Shown piece by piece: positions 7,431 through 17,935 of a stretch of DNA of 22,473 nt (position 1 is its first letter; every line of letters begins with the position of its first letter). Below the pieces are notes generated by a model. It did not search any database, was not told the origin of the DNA, and saw only the letters and a program-made list of their open reading frames with translations. The stretch covers positions 1 to 22,473 of the forward strand of contig CAIYSK010000377.1 in assembly GCA_903928835.1 (NCBI GenBank). The letters are read 5' to 3'. This stretch comes from an uncultured cyanobacterium. GTDB taxonomy: Bacteria; Cyanobacteriota; Cyanobacteriia; PCC-6307; Cyanobiaceae. Made by a program: the position numbers and the translations under genes.

Positions 7431-9917
7431 ATGGCCGAGGAGCGCCCCAGCGAACAGAGAGAGCGGCCGGAGGATCCCCGCATCCAACCGATTGCGCTGC
7501 ATCAGGAGATGCAGCGCTCCTACCTCGAGTACGCCATGAGCGTGATCGTGGGGCGGGCCCTACCGGACGTGCGCGATGGCCTCAAACCGGTGCAACGGCG
7601 CATCCTGTTTGCGATGCACGAGTTGGGGCTGACCCCCGATCGCCCCTACCGCAAGTGCGCCCGGGTGGTGGGCGACGTCCTGGGCAAATACCACCCCCAC
7701 GGCGATCAAGCGGTTTACGACGCCCTGGTGCGGTTGGTCCAAACCTTTGCCAGCCGCCATCCCCTGCTCGATGGCCACGGCAACTTCGGCTCGGTGGACG
7801 ACGATCCACCAGCAGCCATGCGTTACACGGAAACGCGGCTTGCCCCCATCGCCAACGAGGGGATGCTGGATGAAATCAGCAGCGACACCGTCGATTTCGC
7901 CTCGAACTTCGACGGCTCCCAACAAGAGCCCACGGTGCTGCCCGCCCAACTGCCCTTCCTGATCCTCAATGGCTGCACCGGCATTGCCGTGGGCATGGCC
8001 ACCAGCATCCCGCCCCACAACCTGGGCGAAGTGGTGGATGCCCTGGTTGCCCTAATCCGCAAGCCTGACCTCAGCGACGAAAAACTGCTGGAATTGGTGC
8101 CCGGACCCGATTTCCCCACCGGGGGCGAAGTGCTGCTGGGCAGCGGGGTCCGCGAGACCTACCTGGGCGGCCGAGGCAGCATCCCGATGCGCGGCGTAGC
8201 CCACATTGAGGAAGTGCAACCCGGCAAAGGTCGCCACAAACGCGGCGCCGTGGTGATTACGGAATTGCCCTACCAACTGAGCAAGGCCGGCTGGATCGAG
8301 AAACTGGCCGAACAGGTGAACGACGGCAAGATTGGCGGGATTGCCGACATTCGCGATGAGAGCGATCGCGACGGCATGCGGGTGGTGGTGGAACTCCGCC
8401 GCGATGCCAACCCCGAAACCGTGCTCTCGGACCTGCAGCGCCGCACGGCCCTACAAAGCAATTTCGGCGCGATCATGCTGGCTCTGGTGAACAGCCAGCC
8501 GGTGCAACTCAGCTTGCGCCGCATGCTCCAGCAATTCCTGGAATACCGGGAACTCACGATCCTGCGCCGCACCCGCCACGCCCTCAAGCGCTGCGAAGAC
8601 CGGCTCGAGGTGGTGGAGGGCCTGACCAAAGCCCTCAATGTGCTCAAGCAGGTGATCGAGATGATCACCGCCGCCGCCGATGCGGCGAGCGCCAAGGCCA
8701 GCCTCCAGGTGCACCTGGATTTGAGTGAGCGGCAGGCCGATGCGGTCCTGGCGATGCCCCTGCGTCGACTCACGGGCCTGGAGCAGGAAAGCCTGCGCAA
8801 GGAGGCCGACGACCTCCGCGTGGAGCGGACGGGCCTGCGCCACCTGCTCGACGACCGGGGCGCTCTGCTCGACACCATGGTGGACGAGTTCAAGGCCCTG
8901 AAAAAGCGCTTCGCCACCCCCCGGCGTACCCGCCTAATCCAGGGCGGCGATGCCCTGGTGGCCCAAAGGGCCGCCGCCGTGCGTCCCAATGCCGAATTGC
9001 AGCGACAACAGGCCTTTGCTGCCCTAACTAGCGAAAGCCGGCTCCTGATCCAAGCCGATGGGGCGGTGAAGATTGTGACCCCCCAAATGCTGGGCAGGCT
9101 CCACCTCGATGCCAGCAGTGACCTAGGCGACAACCCCTCGCCTGCCCAAGTGATCCTGCCCATCGCCCAACAACCGGCTCTGTTGGCCTTTACCGCTTCC
9201 GGGAGAGTTGGACTGCTGCGCTGGGAATTTGCGGGCCAACAACCCGGCAATCTCGAGCGCTTTTTGCCCGACAGCCTGGATGGGGAACGGGTGGTGCAGG
9301 TGCTCCCCCTTCCCACGGAAGCCGGCTCAAGCCTGGGCCTGCTGAGCAGCGATGGCCGCTTCAAGCGACTGCCCATGGAGGAATTCCAGGAGCTCTCTGG
9401 CCGGGCCACCACCGTGCTCAAACTCAAAGACGGGGTGGAACTCAAGCGGGTGGTGAGCTGCCAAGACGACCAGGAGGTGGTGGTGGCCAGCAGCACCGGA
9501 CGGCTGCTGAGAATGACTGTGAATGAAGCCAACCTGCCCCTGATGGGCCGAGCCGCCCAAGGGCCCATGGTGATGCGACTGTTGCCGGGAGAAGCCGTGG
9601 TTGGCGCTGCCTGCACAGCCACCAGCGTGGTGCTGGCAAGCCATTACGGCCAGATCAAACGACTCAACACCGACGAGATCAGGCTCTGTCAGCGCGGTGA
9701 TTTGGGCCAGATCGGCCTGCGCTTTGAGCAACGGGGCGACCACCTGGTGGACCTGTGTAGTGGCCTTCCTGCCCTGGTGAGTGCGGTGGTGAGCGACAGC
9801 CGCAACTTCCGGTTTGCGCCCGATGCCTTGAAAGCCCAGGACCCCACCGGATCAGGCCAGAGCTTTGGCCTCAAAACAGGAGAGCATCTGCAAAGACTCG
9901 TACCGTTGATCAACTGA
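7431..9917 (+). CDS. gyrA: Type IIA topoisomerase subunit A (DNA gyrase / topoisomerase IV A)
   Basis: An 828-residue subunit that cuts and rejoins both DNA strands during supercoiling or decatenation, working with a GyrB/ParE-type ATPase that is not in this window. The N-terminal breakage domain shows [20 protein letters not shown] at about 43-62, [15 protein letters not shown] at 86-100 and [10 protein letters not shown] at 128-137; Tyr132 is the DNA-linking tyrosine. The C-terminal third (from about 520) is made of beta-propeller blades. The place of the GyrA box is taken by QRGDLGQ at 754-760, a poor match to the gyrase consensus QRRGGKG, so topoisomerase IV-like activity is possible. Picocyanobacteria often have two such A subunits. 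It converges with purF across 13 bases. Confidence 0.92.
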   Translation: MAEERPSEQRERPEDPRIQPIALHQEMQRSYLEYAMSVIVGRALPDVRDGLKPVQRRILFAMHELGLTPDRPYRKCARVVGDVLGKYHPHGDQAVYDALVRLVQTFASRHPLLDGHGNFGSVDDDPPAAMRYTETRLAPIANEGMLDEISSDTVDFASNFDGSQQEPTVLPAQLPFLILNGCTGIAVGMATSIPPHNLGEVVDALVALIRKPDLSDEKLLELVPGPDFPTGGEVLLGSGVRETYLGGRGSIPMRGVAHIEEVQPGKGRHKRGAVVITELPYQLSKAGWIEKLAEQVNDGKIGGIADIRDESDRDGMRVVVELRRDANPETVLSDLQRRTALQSNFGAIMLALVNSQPVQLSLRRMLQQFLEYRELTILRRTRHALKRCEDRLEVVEGLTKALNVLKQVIEMITAAADAASAKASLQVHLDLSERQADAVLAMPLRRLTGLEQESLRKEADDLRVERTGLRHLLDDRGALLDTMVDEFKALKKRFATPRRTRLIQGGDALVAQRAAAVRPNAELQRQQAFAALTSESRLLIQADGAVKIVTPQMLGRLHLDASSDLGDNPSPAQVILPIAQQPALLAFTASGRVGLLRWEFAGQQPGNLERFLPDSLDGERVVQVLPLPTEAGSSLGLLSSDGRFKRLPMEEFQELSGRATTVLKLKDGVELKRVVSCQDDQEVVVASSTGRLLRMTVNEANLPLMGRAAQGPMVMRLLPGEAVVGAACTATSVVLASHYGQIKRLNTDEIRLCQRGDLGQIGLRFEQRGDHLVDLCSGLPALVSAVVSDSRNFRFAPDALKAQDPTGSGQSFGLKTGEHLQRLVPLIN
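8362..8369. repeat. HIP1 octamer GCGATCGC
   Basis: One copy of the highly iterated palindrome of cyanobacteria lies within the topoisomerase gene. I found no second exact copy. This fits picocyanobacteria, in which HIP1 is not over-represented, rather than freshwater filamentous or S. elongatus-type genomes. Confidence 0.6.
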
Positions 9918-9930
9918 GCTGGTGAACTGA

Positions 9931-11445
9931 CTACAGAGTGGCCGCAATCCCAGCGGGCTCGAGCATCAATTTGCTAGAGCGCACCGCCTCTTCCATCTCG
10001 ATCGGATAGGCGCCATCAAAACAGGCGGAACAAAAGTTGTTGGAGTTGGCCTTCGCCGCATCCACCATGCCCTGCTTGCTCAGGTAAGCCAGGGAATCCA
10101 CGCCAAGGTGGGCCGCAATTTCCTCAAGGGTGAGGCGCGCCGCAATCAGTTGATCCTGGGTGTCGGTGTCGATACCGTAGAAGCAGGGATGGGTCACCGG
10201 CGGTGAACTGATGCGCATGTGCACTGCGGTAGCACCGGCATCCCGAAGGGCTGCCACCAACTTGCGGCTGGTGGTTCCCCGCACAATCGAGTCGTCGATC
10301 ACCACCACCCGTTTACCCGAGAGCACATCGGGCAAGGGATTGAGCTTCACCCGAATGCCCGCTTCCCGCATGGCCTGGGTGGGCTGGATAAAGGTGCGGC
10401 CCACGTAGCGGTTTTTGATCAATCCATCCCCAAAGGGAATGCCACTGAACTGGGAATAGCCAATCGCAGCAGGAATCCCGGAATCGGGAACCCCAATCAC
10501 GATGTCGGCGTCGACGGGGGTTTCGCGGGCAAGGGTTTCGCCGATGCGTACCCGATAGCTGTAGAGCGATTCACCGAAGAACCGGCTATCAGGGCGGGCG
10601 AAATAGATCATTTCGAACACGCACAACTTGTGGGGCTCCTGGCACCACTCGCTGCGGCTGGGGGTGGCATCACCCTGGCGGAAGTGGATGATCTCCCCGG
10701 GTTTGACGTCGTCGTCGAAGCTGGCGCCAATGATGTCGAGGCCACAGGTTTCACTGCTCACCACCCACTGGGCCTGATCCAGCTCACCCATGTGGCCAAA
10801 CACCAGGGGCCGAATGCCATGGCCATCCCGCAGGGCAAACAGGCCCTCGGGCGTGCCAATCACTAGGCTGAAGGCGCCACGACAGCGCCCTGCCGCCTGG
10901 CGAATCGCCTGGTCCCAATCCAAACCGCCATTGACGGCGCCCTGAATGGCAAAGGCAATCAGTTCGGAATCGGTGGTGGAGGTGAGTTCGCTGGCGATAT
11001 CCGCCAGCTCTTCGCGCAATTCGGTCGCATTGACCAAATTGCCGTTGTGGGCCAGGGCAAAGGGGCCCGAGCGGGTCATCAAAACCACCGGCTGGGCATT
11101 GCAAACCTTGCTGCTGCCCGTTGTGGAATAGCGGTTGTGGCCAATGGCCAGATCGCCCGGCATCCGCTCGAGCATGGCCTGGTCAAACACCTGGCTCACC
11201 AGGCCCATGTCCTTGTGGAGCCGAACCTTGTTCTCGGCATCAAAGACAGCAATTCCGGCCGATTCTTGGCCCCGGTGTTGGAGGGCGTAGAGGCCGAAAT
11301 AGGTGAGGTTCGCCACCGGTTGGCCCGCAGCCAAAACGGCGTAAACACCGCAAGCTTCCTCCGGTTTGTCAGGACGCTCTGGCTGATCGGGACGCTCTAC
11401 AACCACAGGCCCGTTCGCTGTCCAGCTTGAATTTTCATTCTGCAT
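9931..11445 (-). CDS. purF: Amidophosphoribosyltransferase
   Basis: A 504-residue enzyme that transfers ammonia from glutamine to PRPP, the first committed step of purine synthesis. Residues 1-31 form a propeptide, so Cys32 in ACGVYAVL becomes the N-terminal nucleophile after cleavage. The PRPP-binding loop VVVIDDSIVRGTTS lies at 380-393. Four cysteines fit the 4Fe-4S ligands of the Bacillus-type enzyme: Cys275 before the FEMIYFARPDS segment, Cys421, Cys472 and Cys475 (CSAC). The propeptide carries a small internal repeat (ERPDQPERPDKPEE), encoded by two related 18-base units. The ATG at 11443-11445 follows purL by 12 bases, so the two are surely co-transcribed. Feedback control by AMP and GMP is known for the family. 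Confidence 0.97.
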   Translation of the reverse strand: MQNENSSWTANGPVVVERPDQPERPDKPEEACGVYAVLAAGQPVANLTYFGLYALQHRGQESAGIAVFDAENKVRLHKDMGLVSQVFDQAMLERMPGDLAIGHNRYSTTGSSKVCNAQPVVLMTRSGPFALAHNGNLVNATELREELADIASELTSTTDSELIAFAIQGAVNGGLDWDQAIRQAAGRCRGAFSLVIGTPEGLFALRDGHGIRPLVFGHMGELDQAQWVVSSETCGLDIIGASFDDDVKPGEIIHFRQGDATPSRSEWCQEPHKLCVFEMIYFARPDSRFFGESLYSYRVRIGETLARETPVDADIVIGVPDSGIPAAIGYSQFSGIPFGDGLIKNRYVGRTFIQPTQAMREAGIRVKLNPLPDVLSGKRVVVIDDSIVRGTTSRKLVAALRDAGATAVHMRISSPPVTHPCFYGIDTDTQDQLIAARLTLEEIAAHLGVDSLAYLSKQGMVDAAKANSNNFCSACFDGAYPIEMEEAVRSSKLMLEPAGIAATL

Positions 11446-11457
11446 GAAGCCGGCCCA

Positions 11458-13806
<2,349 letters not shown>

Positions 13807-13832
13807 ACCGGCTCAGCAGCGGCCTTCCAGTA

Positions 13833-14645
13833 TCAGATCCAGGGGTCAAGATCGGAGTCCATCGACTCGTCATCCCTGGATCGGGGGCGGCGGCGGTCCT
13901 GCGGCTGCTCAGGCCAATCCCCGAATTCTTCGTCGGAAGGGGTGGATCTTGCAGGGCGCTCTTGGCCTTGCTCCCAGGATTCCCTTTCCCTGGGATCCCC
14001 CTCCCAGGGGGGCTCCTCCAGCCAACCCTCCACCCGCTCCTCAAAGCGGTCACCCACCTGTTGGAACTGGTCGCGTAGGCGGGCGGTTTCGCCTTGCACC
14101 TGGTCGCGCCAACGCCGGGATCGGCGCAGGAATTCCTGGCGAACACTGGCCTTAGCCAGGGGAAGGTCGTCCAAGCCCTGCAAGGTGGTGAACACCTGGG
14201 CGGGTTGTTGATCCACAATCCGATCCGGACTCAGCCGCCAGCGGCTGCTGCCGGGCAGGCGGGGATCACTGCGACTGACCAGGTAGTGGAGGATCCGTCC
14301 CGTTTTGAACTCAATGGCGGCATCGGCCACGATGCCAATGGGTTCCTGCTGGCGATCGAACAAGGCCGCGTCGATCAAGGTGGGCAAACGCTCCACTGTG
14401 GCCTGATCCGTGGGCGAAGGATCACCCTGCACCAGGGCCTCCAACTCGGCAAAACCGCGCAATTGGTTGAGCCGCCACACCAAGCGATCTGGACCAAACG
14501 CAGCTGGCTTCGTAACCCATCCCAACACCCGATGGACCGGAGGATGCATCCACACCGCAACCCCGGCGCCCTGATCTTCTCCATTGGCGTTATGGACGCG
14601 ACGGCGGAGGACATCGCTTAACAGCAATTGCTCAGGAAGGGCCAA
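13833..14645 (-). CDS. PRC-barrel domain protein with charged tail
   Basis: A 270-residue protein with two stretches typical of PRC-barrel domains, about residues 5-75 and 92-150; the second includes PIGIVADAAIEFKTGRILHY. PRC barrels are small beta-barrels found in RNA-processing (RimM) and photosynthetic reaction-centre proteins. A helical region rich in Arg and Gln (about 165-215) follows, then a highly charged, probably disordered tail ending in SDLDPWI. The role is unknown, but the gene lies between dnaN and purL in picocyanobacteria generally. The best start is a TTG at 14643-14645, five bases after the dnaN stop; no in-frame ATG exists before the conserved part. A CTG overlapping the dnaN stop is an alternative. 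Confidence 0.78.
   Translation of the reverse strand: MALPEQLLLSDVLRRRVHNANGEDQGAGVAVWMHPPVHRVLGWVTKPAAFGPDRLVWRLNQLRGFAELEALVQGDPSPTDQATVERLPTLIDAALFDRQQEPIGIVADAAIEFKTGRILHYLVSRSDPRLPGSSRWRLSPDRIVDQQPAQVFTTLQGLDDLPLAKASVRQEFLRRSRRWRDQVQGETARLRDQFQQVGDRFEERVEGWLEEPPWEGDPRERESWEQGQERPARSTPSDEEFGDWPEQPQDRRRPRSRDDESMDSDLDPWI
13972..14009. repeat. Three-armed TCCCAGG / CCTGGGA repeat in the PRC-barrel gene
   Basis: TCCCAGG at 13972-13978, CCTGGGA at 13989-13995 and TCCCAGG at 14002-14008 lie close together. The middle arm can pair with either outer arm, giving two exclusive hairpins with loops of 10 or 6 bases. They encode parts of the charged tail with Trp-Glu pairs, so repeated codons are the simplest explanation. 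Confidence 0.5.
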
Positions 14646-14650
14646 GGCAA

Positions 14651-15799
14651 TCAGCTACGAATCTGAACGGGCATCACCAAATAGGTGAAATTAGCCCCAT
14701 CGGCCGGGGTCAAAATTGCCGGTGTGGTGGGTGCATTGCAATGGAGAACAACCTGGTCACAGGCCATCGCCTTGAGCCCATCCAGGAGATAGCGCACGTT
14801 GAAGGCGATCTGAATCGCCTCCCCATCGATCTCTGCAGCAACAGCTTCTGAACCACTGCCCACATCCTGGGCATCGGCCTGGATCAACACCTTGCCCGTG
14901 GCTGCATCGGCACTGAGCTTGACCACGTTGTTGTGCTGATCCGCCAAGACCGCCACCCGCTCCAGGGCTGACACGAGGGCGCGACGATCCACCCCAATCC
15001 GACGGTTAAAGCTTTCGGGAATGAGCTGGCGGTAATTGGGATAGGTGCCATCCAGGCTGCGGCTGGTGAGCACCTGGTCGGCCCAGAGGAACACCACCTG
15101 GCCCCGTTCGCAAAACAGGCTGAGGGGTTCGTCTGAATGACGACCCGACAACAGCCGCTCCAGTTCCCGCAGGGAACGGGCTGGCACCGTAACCGCAAAA
15201 GGCTCCCCTTCCGGGGTGTCCAGGCTCTCGGTACTGCCATGGGCGAGACGCAGGACCGCCAGGCGATGGCCGTCGGTGGCGGCACACTCGAGTCCCTCGG
15301 GATCGAGGCGCAGGTGCACGCCAGTGAGCAACTGCTTGGCCTCGTCACCACTGCTGGCGAACAGGGTGGCCCGCAATCCTTTGACGAGGGAATTGGCTTC
15401 CAGCCGAATGGGGGTGCCGCTCTGCACTAGGGGCAGATCCGGGAAATCTTCGGCGGGCATGCCCCGCATCTGGTAGCTGCCGGAGAGGCTGGTGAGCTCC
15501 ACCTGCTCGGTGCCTTCCGCGCAGCTCAACGTGATCGGGCTATCGGCCGAAAGTCTGGAGACAATTTCACCAAACATCTTGGCCGGCAGGGTGATCGCTC
15601 CGCTGGTTTCAACGCTGGCACTCAAGCTGGTTTGAATGCCAAGGCTGAGGTCAAAGCCCGTCAGACTGAGGCGTCCAGTGCCCGCATCCGCAGTTAGCAG
15701 GACGTTGGCCAAAACGGGATGGGTGGGGCGACCAGCTACAGCACGACTCACCAGTTGAAGACTGGAGCTGAGTTCCGATTGGGAGCAAACCAACTTCAT
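14651..15799 (-). CDS. dnaN: DNA polymerase III beta sliding clamp
   Basis: A 382-residue protein that forms a dimeric ring around DNA and tethers the replicative polymerase and other repair and replication proteins. The N-terminus MKLVCSQSELSSSLQLVSRA and the following RPTHPVLANVLL are typical of the cyanobacterial clamp. Three clamp domains of about 125 residues fit the length, and the protein ends in YLVMPVQIRS, the conserved C-terminal region near the partner-binding groove. I start at the ATG at 15797-15799; an in-frame TTG 33 bases upstream would add 11 residues not expected for the family. No strong Shine-Dalgarno sequence is seen. It heads the run dnaN, PRC-barrel, purL, purF, and its upstream region is the longest gap in the window. 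Confidence 0.96.
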   Translation of the reverse strand: MKLVCSQSELSSSLQLVSRAVAGRPTHPVLANVLLTADAGTGRLSLTGFDLSLGIQTSLSASVETSGAITLPAKMFGEIVSRLSADSPITLSCAEGTEQVELTSLSGSYQMRGMPAEDFPDLPLVQSGTPIRLEANSLVKGLRATLFASSGDEAKQLLTGVHLRLDPEGLECAATDGHRLAVLRLAHGSTESLDTPEGEPFAVTVPARSLRELERLLSGRHSDEPLSLFCERGQVVFLWADQVLTSRSLDGTYPNYRQLIPESFNRRIGVDRRALVSALERVAVLADQHNNVVKLSADAATGKVLIQADAQDVGSGSEAVAAEIDGEAIQIAFNVRYLLDGLKAMACDQVVLHCNAPTTPAILTPADGANFTYLVMPVQIRS

Positions 15800-15890
15800 G
15801 GGATGGGGGCCTAACAGCCGGATCACGGCCAAACACGTTGACCCACGCTTCCACAGGCCGGCCCAATGCGCAACGTGGGCTGACCGGCAT

Positions 15891-15962
15891 CCCCAGCCCT
15901 TACGGATTACGGATTAAAGGATTTAAGAAAAGAAAGTAATCCCGTAGCTTTAGGGGCTGGGG
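15891..15962. repeat. Nested inverted repeat around an AT-rich core
   Basis: The outer arms CCCCAGCCC (15891-15899) and GGGCTGGGG (15954-15962) are exact inverted copies. Inside them, TACGGATTAC (15901-15910) pairs with GTAATCCCGTA (15936-15946) with one extra C. The left inner arm is part of a tandem 7-mer TTACGGA at 15900-15906 and 15907-15913, followed by TTAAAGGA. The core is an A-rich run on the plus strand. Confidence 0.6.
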
Positions 15963-16067
15963 TTTCTGGGGAAAAGACTTTTAAACCCTGCCGAGCCAGT
16001 GGTTTTTCCTTATCGATGCCTGGGGACTGTTGAGCTTGGATTGGGGAGTGGTTTTAATTTTCCACCG

Positions 16068-16085
16068 TTTCCCAGATCTGGGAAA
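16068..16085. repeat. 18-base perfect palindrome
   Basis: TTTCCCAGATCTGGGAAA is a perfect palindrome without a spacer, 9 bases each side of the centre at 16076/16077. It lies about 270 bases upstream of the dnaN start and is flanked by an A-run. Its form suits a binding site for a dimeric protein; none is identified. Confidence 0.65.
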
Positions 16086-16092
16086 AAAAGAG

Positions 16093-16108
16093 CCTGGGTA
16101 CCTGGGTG
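16093..16108. repeat. Tandem 8-mer CCTGGGTA / CCTGGGTG
   Basis: Two adjacent copies of CCTGGGT followed by A or G lie eight bases from the perfect palindrome and share its CTGGG core. Confidence 0.5.
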
Positions 16109-16177
16109 ATCCGACGCCATTCTTTCCGCTCGGGTCAGCCTGTTTTCCCCAGGTTTTAATCAGACGCTTTCTGGATT

Positions 16178-16228
16178 GGTTTAGAAGCCCAACACCTTGG
16201 CAATGAGGTCGGTGTTGGCTTCTAAACC
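16178..16228 (-). other. Long hairpin spanning the thrC stop codon
   Basis: GGTTTAGAAGCC (16178-16189) pairs exactly with GGCTTCTAAACC (16217-16228). After one bulged C, AACACC (16191-16196) pairs with GGTGTT (16211-16216), making 18 base pairs around a 14-base loop. The structure covers the last 15 codons of thrC, its TAA stop and three bases beyond. No T-run follows on the thrC strand, so it is not a standard intrinsic terminator. It could stabilise the 3' end of the message or act in termination. Confidence 0.6.
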
Positions 16229-17239
16229 TGTGTGGAACTTGGCGTCGTTGTGTTCGATGGCGGTGGTGGGGTCCTTGAGGCCGTTGCCGGTTAAAACACA
16301 CACCACGGTGGCTCCAGCCGGCACTTCGTGTTTGCGTTTCAGAAGGCCGGCAACCGAGGCGGCGCTAGCGGGTTCGCAGAACACCCCTTCACTACTACCC
16401 AGCAGCTTGTAGGCATCGATGATTTCTGTATCGGTGACGGCCATGAAGTCGCCGCCGCTTTCTTGGCGTACCTTGAGGGCCTTTTCCCGGTTGACCGGAT
16501 TGCCAATGCGGATGGCGGTGGCAATGGTGTCGGGCTGCTCCACCGTGTGGCCCAGCACCAATGGAGCTGATCCAGCGGCCTGGAAGCCCATCATTTTGGG
16601 TAATTTGCGGCAGTGGCCCGCCCCTTTGTATTCGTTGAAGCCCATCCAGTAGGCGCTGATGTTGCCTGCATTTCCCACGGGAATGCAGAGCCAATCCGGG
16701 GCTTCGCCCAGGGCATCCACCACTTCGAAGGCTGCTGTTTTTTGACCCTGTAGGCGGTAGGGATTCACCGAATTCACCAGGGTGATCGGGTATTGATCTG
16801 CCACATCGCGAACAATCGATAGGGCGGTATCGAAGTTGCCCTGGATGGCAATCACCTCTGCTCCATAGAGAAGGGCCTGGGCTAATTTCCCTTGGGCCAC
16901 GTAGCCATCGGGAATCAGCACAAAGGCACGCATGCCGCCGCGGCGGGCGTAGGCTGCTGCTGCTGCTGAGGTGTTGCCCGTGCTGGCGCAGATCACCGCT
17001 TCAGAGCCAGCTTCCTTGGCCTTACTGATCGCCATGGTCATGCCCCGGTCCTTGAAGGAGCCGGTGGGGTTGAGACCGTCGTATTTCAGATAGACCTTCA
17101 CTCCCCTGCCGATCTGCTCGGCAATCACGGGGGCTGGTATCAAGGGTGTGGCCCCTTCCCGCAGGCTGATAACAGGTGTTTTGTCGGAGACAGGTAACCA
17201 GCTCCGGTAGGCCTCGATCAGGCCTGGCCAGTCCTGCAT
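16181..17239 (-). CDS. thrC: Threonine synthase
   Basis: A 352-residue PLP-dependent enzyme that converts O-phosphohomoserine to threonine. The cofactor-binding lysine is Lys63 in [12 protein letters not shown]. The [17 protein letters not shown] segment and VGNAGN glycine-rich loop that hold the PLP phosphate are also clear. I start at the ATG at 17237-17239, which gives [18 protein letters not shown], the N-terminus typical of related cyanobacteria. A TTG at 17303-17305 would add 22 Arg/Pro-rich residues and cannot be excluded. The stop is TAA at 16181-16183, inside a strong hairpin. With the TTG start the gap to the DUF1400 gene is 19 bases, with the ATG it is 85. It is likely read in the same direction from the ABC1 gene. 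Confidence 0.95.
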   Translation of the reverse strand: MQDWPGLIEAYRSWLPVSDKTPVISLREGATPLIPAPVIAEQIGRGVKVYLKYDGLNPTGSFKDRGMTMAISKAKEAGSEAVICASTGNTSAAAAAYARRGGMRAFVLIPDGYVAQGKLAQALLYGAEVIAIQGNFDTALSIVRDVADQYPITLVNSVNPYRLQGQKTAAFEVVDALGEAPDWLCIPVGNAGNISAYWMGFNEYKGAGHCRKLPKMMGFQAAGSAPLVLGHTVEQPDTIATAIRIGNPVNREKALKVRQESGGDFMAVTDTEIIDAYKLLGSSEGVFCEPASAASVAGLLKRKHEVPAGATVVCVLTGNGLKDPTTAIEHNDAKFHTGLEANTDLIAKVLGF

Positions 17240-17324
17240 GGTGGGCTTGGCGCCGAAGGCCCGATTACTCAGATGCCGTAGGGATCGGAGTACGGGCACG
17301 GGCAAAAGGCTGGCTAGGTTGAAT

Positions 17325-17903
17325 CTACGGCGCAGGCTTCAGCCCATCGAGGGGTGACTCCGAGAAGAAGCGCACAAGCTCAGCAATGGAGCTTGCTTTT
17401 TTGAGTATGGCCATCAAGGCCGGAATGTTCACTTCGATTTCGGGAACGGGGTAGGCCTGGAGAAAGGAGATGGCATTGATCGAGCCATTGCCATTGGCTA
17501 AGCCCAGAATGACGGCCGATCGGAGGGCGACCACCCCGTCTTGGGAGGCCTTGAGGGGGTAGATCACCTTGGCGAGCCGTTGCAGCACGGCTTCGCCAAT
17601 CCGGGTGCTGAGCAGGCGACTGATCAAGGTGATCGGCAGGCTCACCGATTGGTTCAGCAGCTTGGCTACCGCCTTGGGATTTTGCTTGCTGAAGGCAAGT
17701 ACATCGGCCATTAAACCCGTGGCCTGTCCGGTTTTGGCCAGGTGATCAAGATCGGCAACGGCGATCGAGCGGCGAAACGCCCCACTGACAAACACCAGGT
17801 TTTCACCGGCAATCGCCCCAGGTGATGTCAACCCCAAACCCAGACCCAACAGAGCGGCAACAAGGGCCCGGCGTTTTTTCAAGGGTTGGCGGTTCAAATT
17901 CAT
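17325..17903 (-). CDS. Secreted DUF1400-domain protein
   Basis: A 192-residue protein with a signal peptide at 1-33: a KKRR-rich start, a Leu/Gly core and a likely cut after GAIA. The mature N-terminus, [20 protein letters not shown] at 34-53, matches the DUF1400 domain found in cyanobacteria, usually at the front of alpha/beta hydrolase-like proteins. Here no hydrolase domain follows; the rest is helical and ends at residue 192, so it is probably a stand-alone form. The function is unknown. I start at the ATG at 17901-17903 because it puts the signal peptide at the N-terminus; a TTG at 17937-17939 would overlap the ABC1 stop and add 12 residues. It lies 32 bases downstream of the ABC1 gene. 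Confidence 0.75.
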   Translation of the reverse strand: MNLNRQPLKKRRALVAALLGLGLGLTSPGAIAGENLVFVSGAFRRSIAVADLDHLAKTGQATGLMADVLAFSKQNPKAVAKLLNQSVSLPITLISRLLSTRIGEAVLQRLAKVIYPLKASQDGVVALRSAVILGLANGNGSINAISFLQAYPVPEIEVNIPALMAILKKASSIAELVRFFSESPLDGLKPAP

Positions 17904-17935
17904 GGTTTCGACCCTAGGGGTTTTTGGCCTGCTCC

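Larger units (their letters stand above)
15890..16152. repeat. Recurring CTGGGGA motif
   Basis: CTGGGGA occurs on the plus strand at 15966-15972 and 16020-16026, and on the minus strand at 15890-15896 and 16146-16152. A TTGGGGA variant lies at 16041-16047. Two of the copies extend to an exact inverted pair of CTGGGGAAAA (15966-15975 and 16143-16152). The spacing is irregular. Confidence 0.5.
15800..16180. other. thrC-dnaN intergenic region, candidate origin or dnaN control region
   Basis: These 381 bases have no convincing gene. They hold an AT-rich block near 15900-15950, a nested inverted repeat, a perfect palindrome, an 8-base tandem repeat and several copies of CTGGGGA. Imperfect matches to the cyanobacterial DnaA box TTTTCCACA lie at 16058-16066 (TTTTCCACC), 16143-16151 and, inverted, 15967-15975 (TTTTCCCCA), and 15847-15855 (GCTTCCACA). 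None is exact. In Synechococcus PCC 7942 the putative origin lies beside dnaN, so this location fits, but the weak boxes keep the call tentative. The dnaN promoter must also lie here. Confidence 0.35.

Noticed and set aside
8270..9622. A 450-codon minus-strand open frame inside the topoisomerase gene
   Set aside because: Ser/Arg-rich shadow translation opposite a conserved gene, without any motif.
15800..15832. Upstream TTG start adding 11 residues to DnaN
   Set aside because: The ATG at 15797-15799 gives the conserved clamp N-terminus directly.
15981..16301. A 106-codon minus-strand open frame across the thrC-dnaN gap
   Set aside because: It overlaps the end of thrC in another frame, has Arg/His/Gln-rich composition and no start context; the repeats in the gap explain the sequence better.
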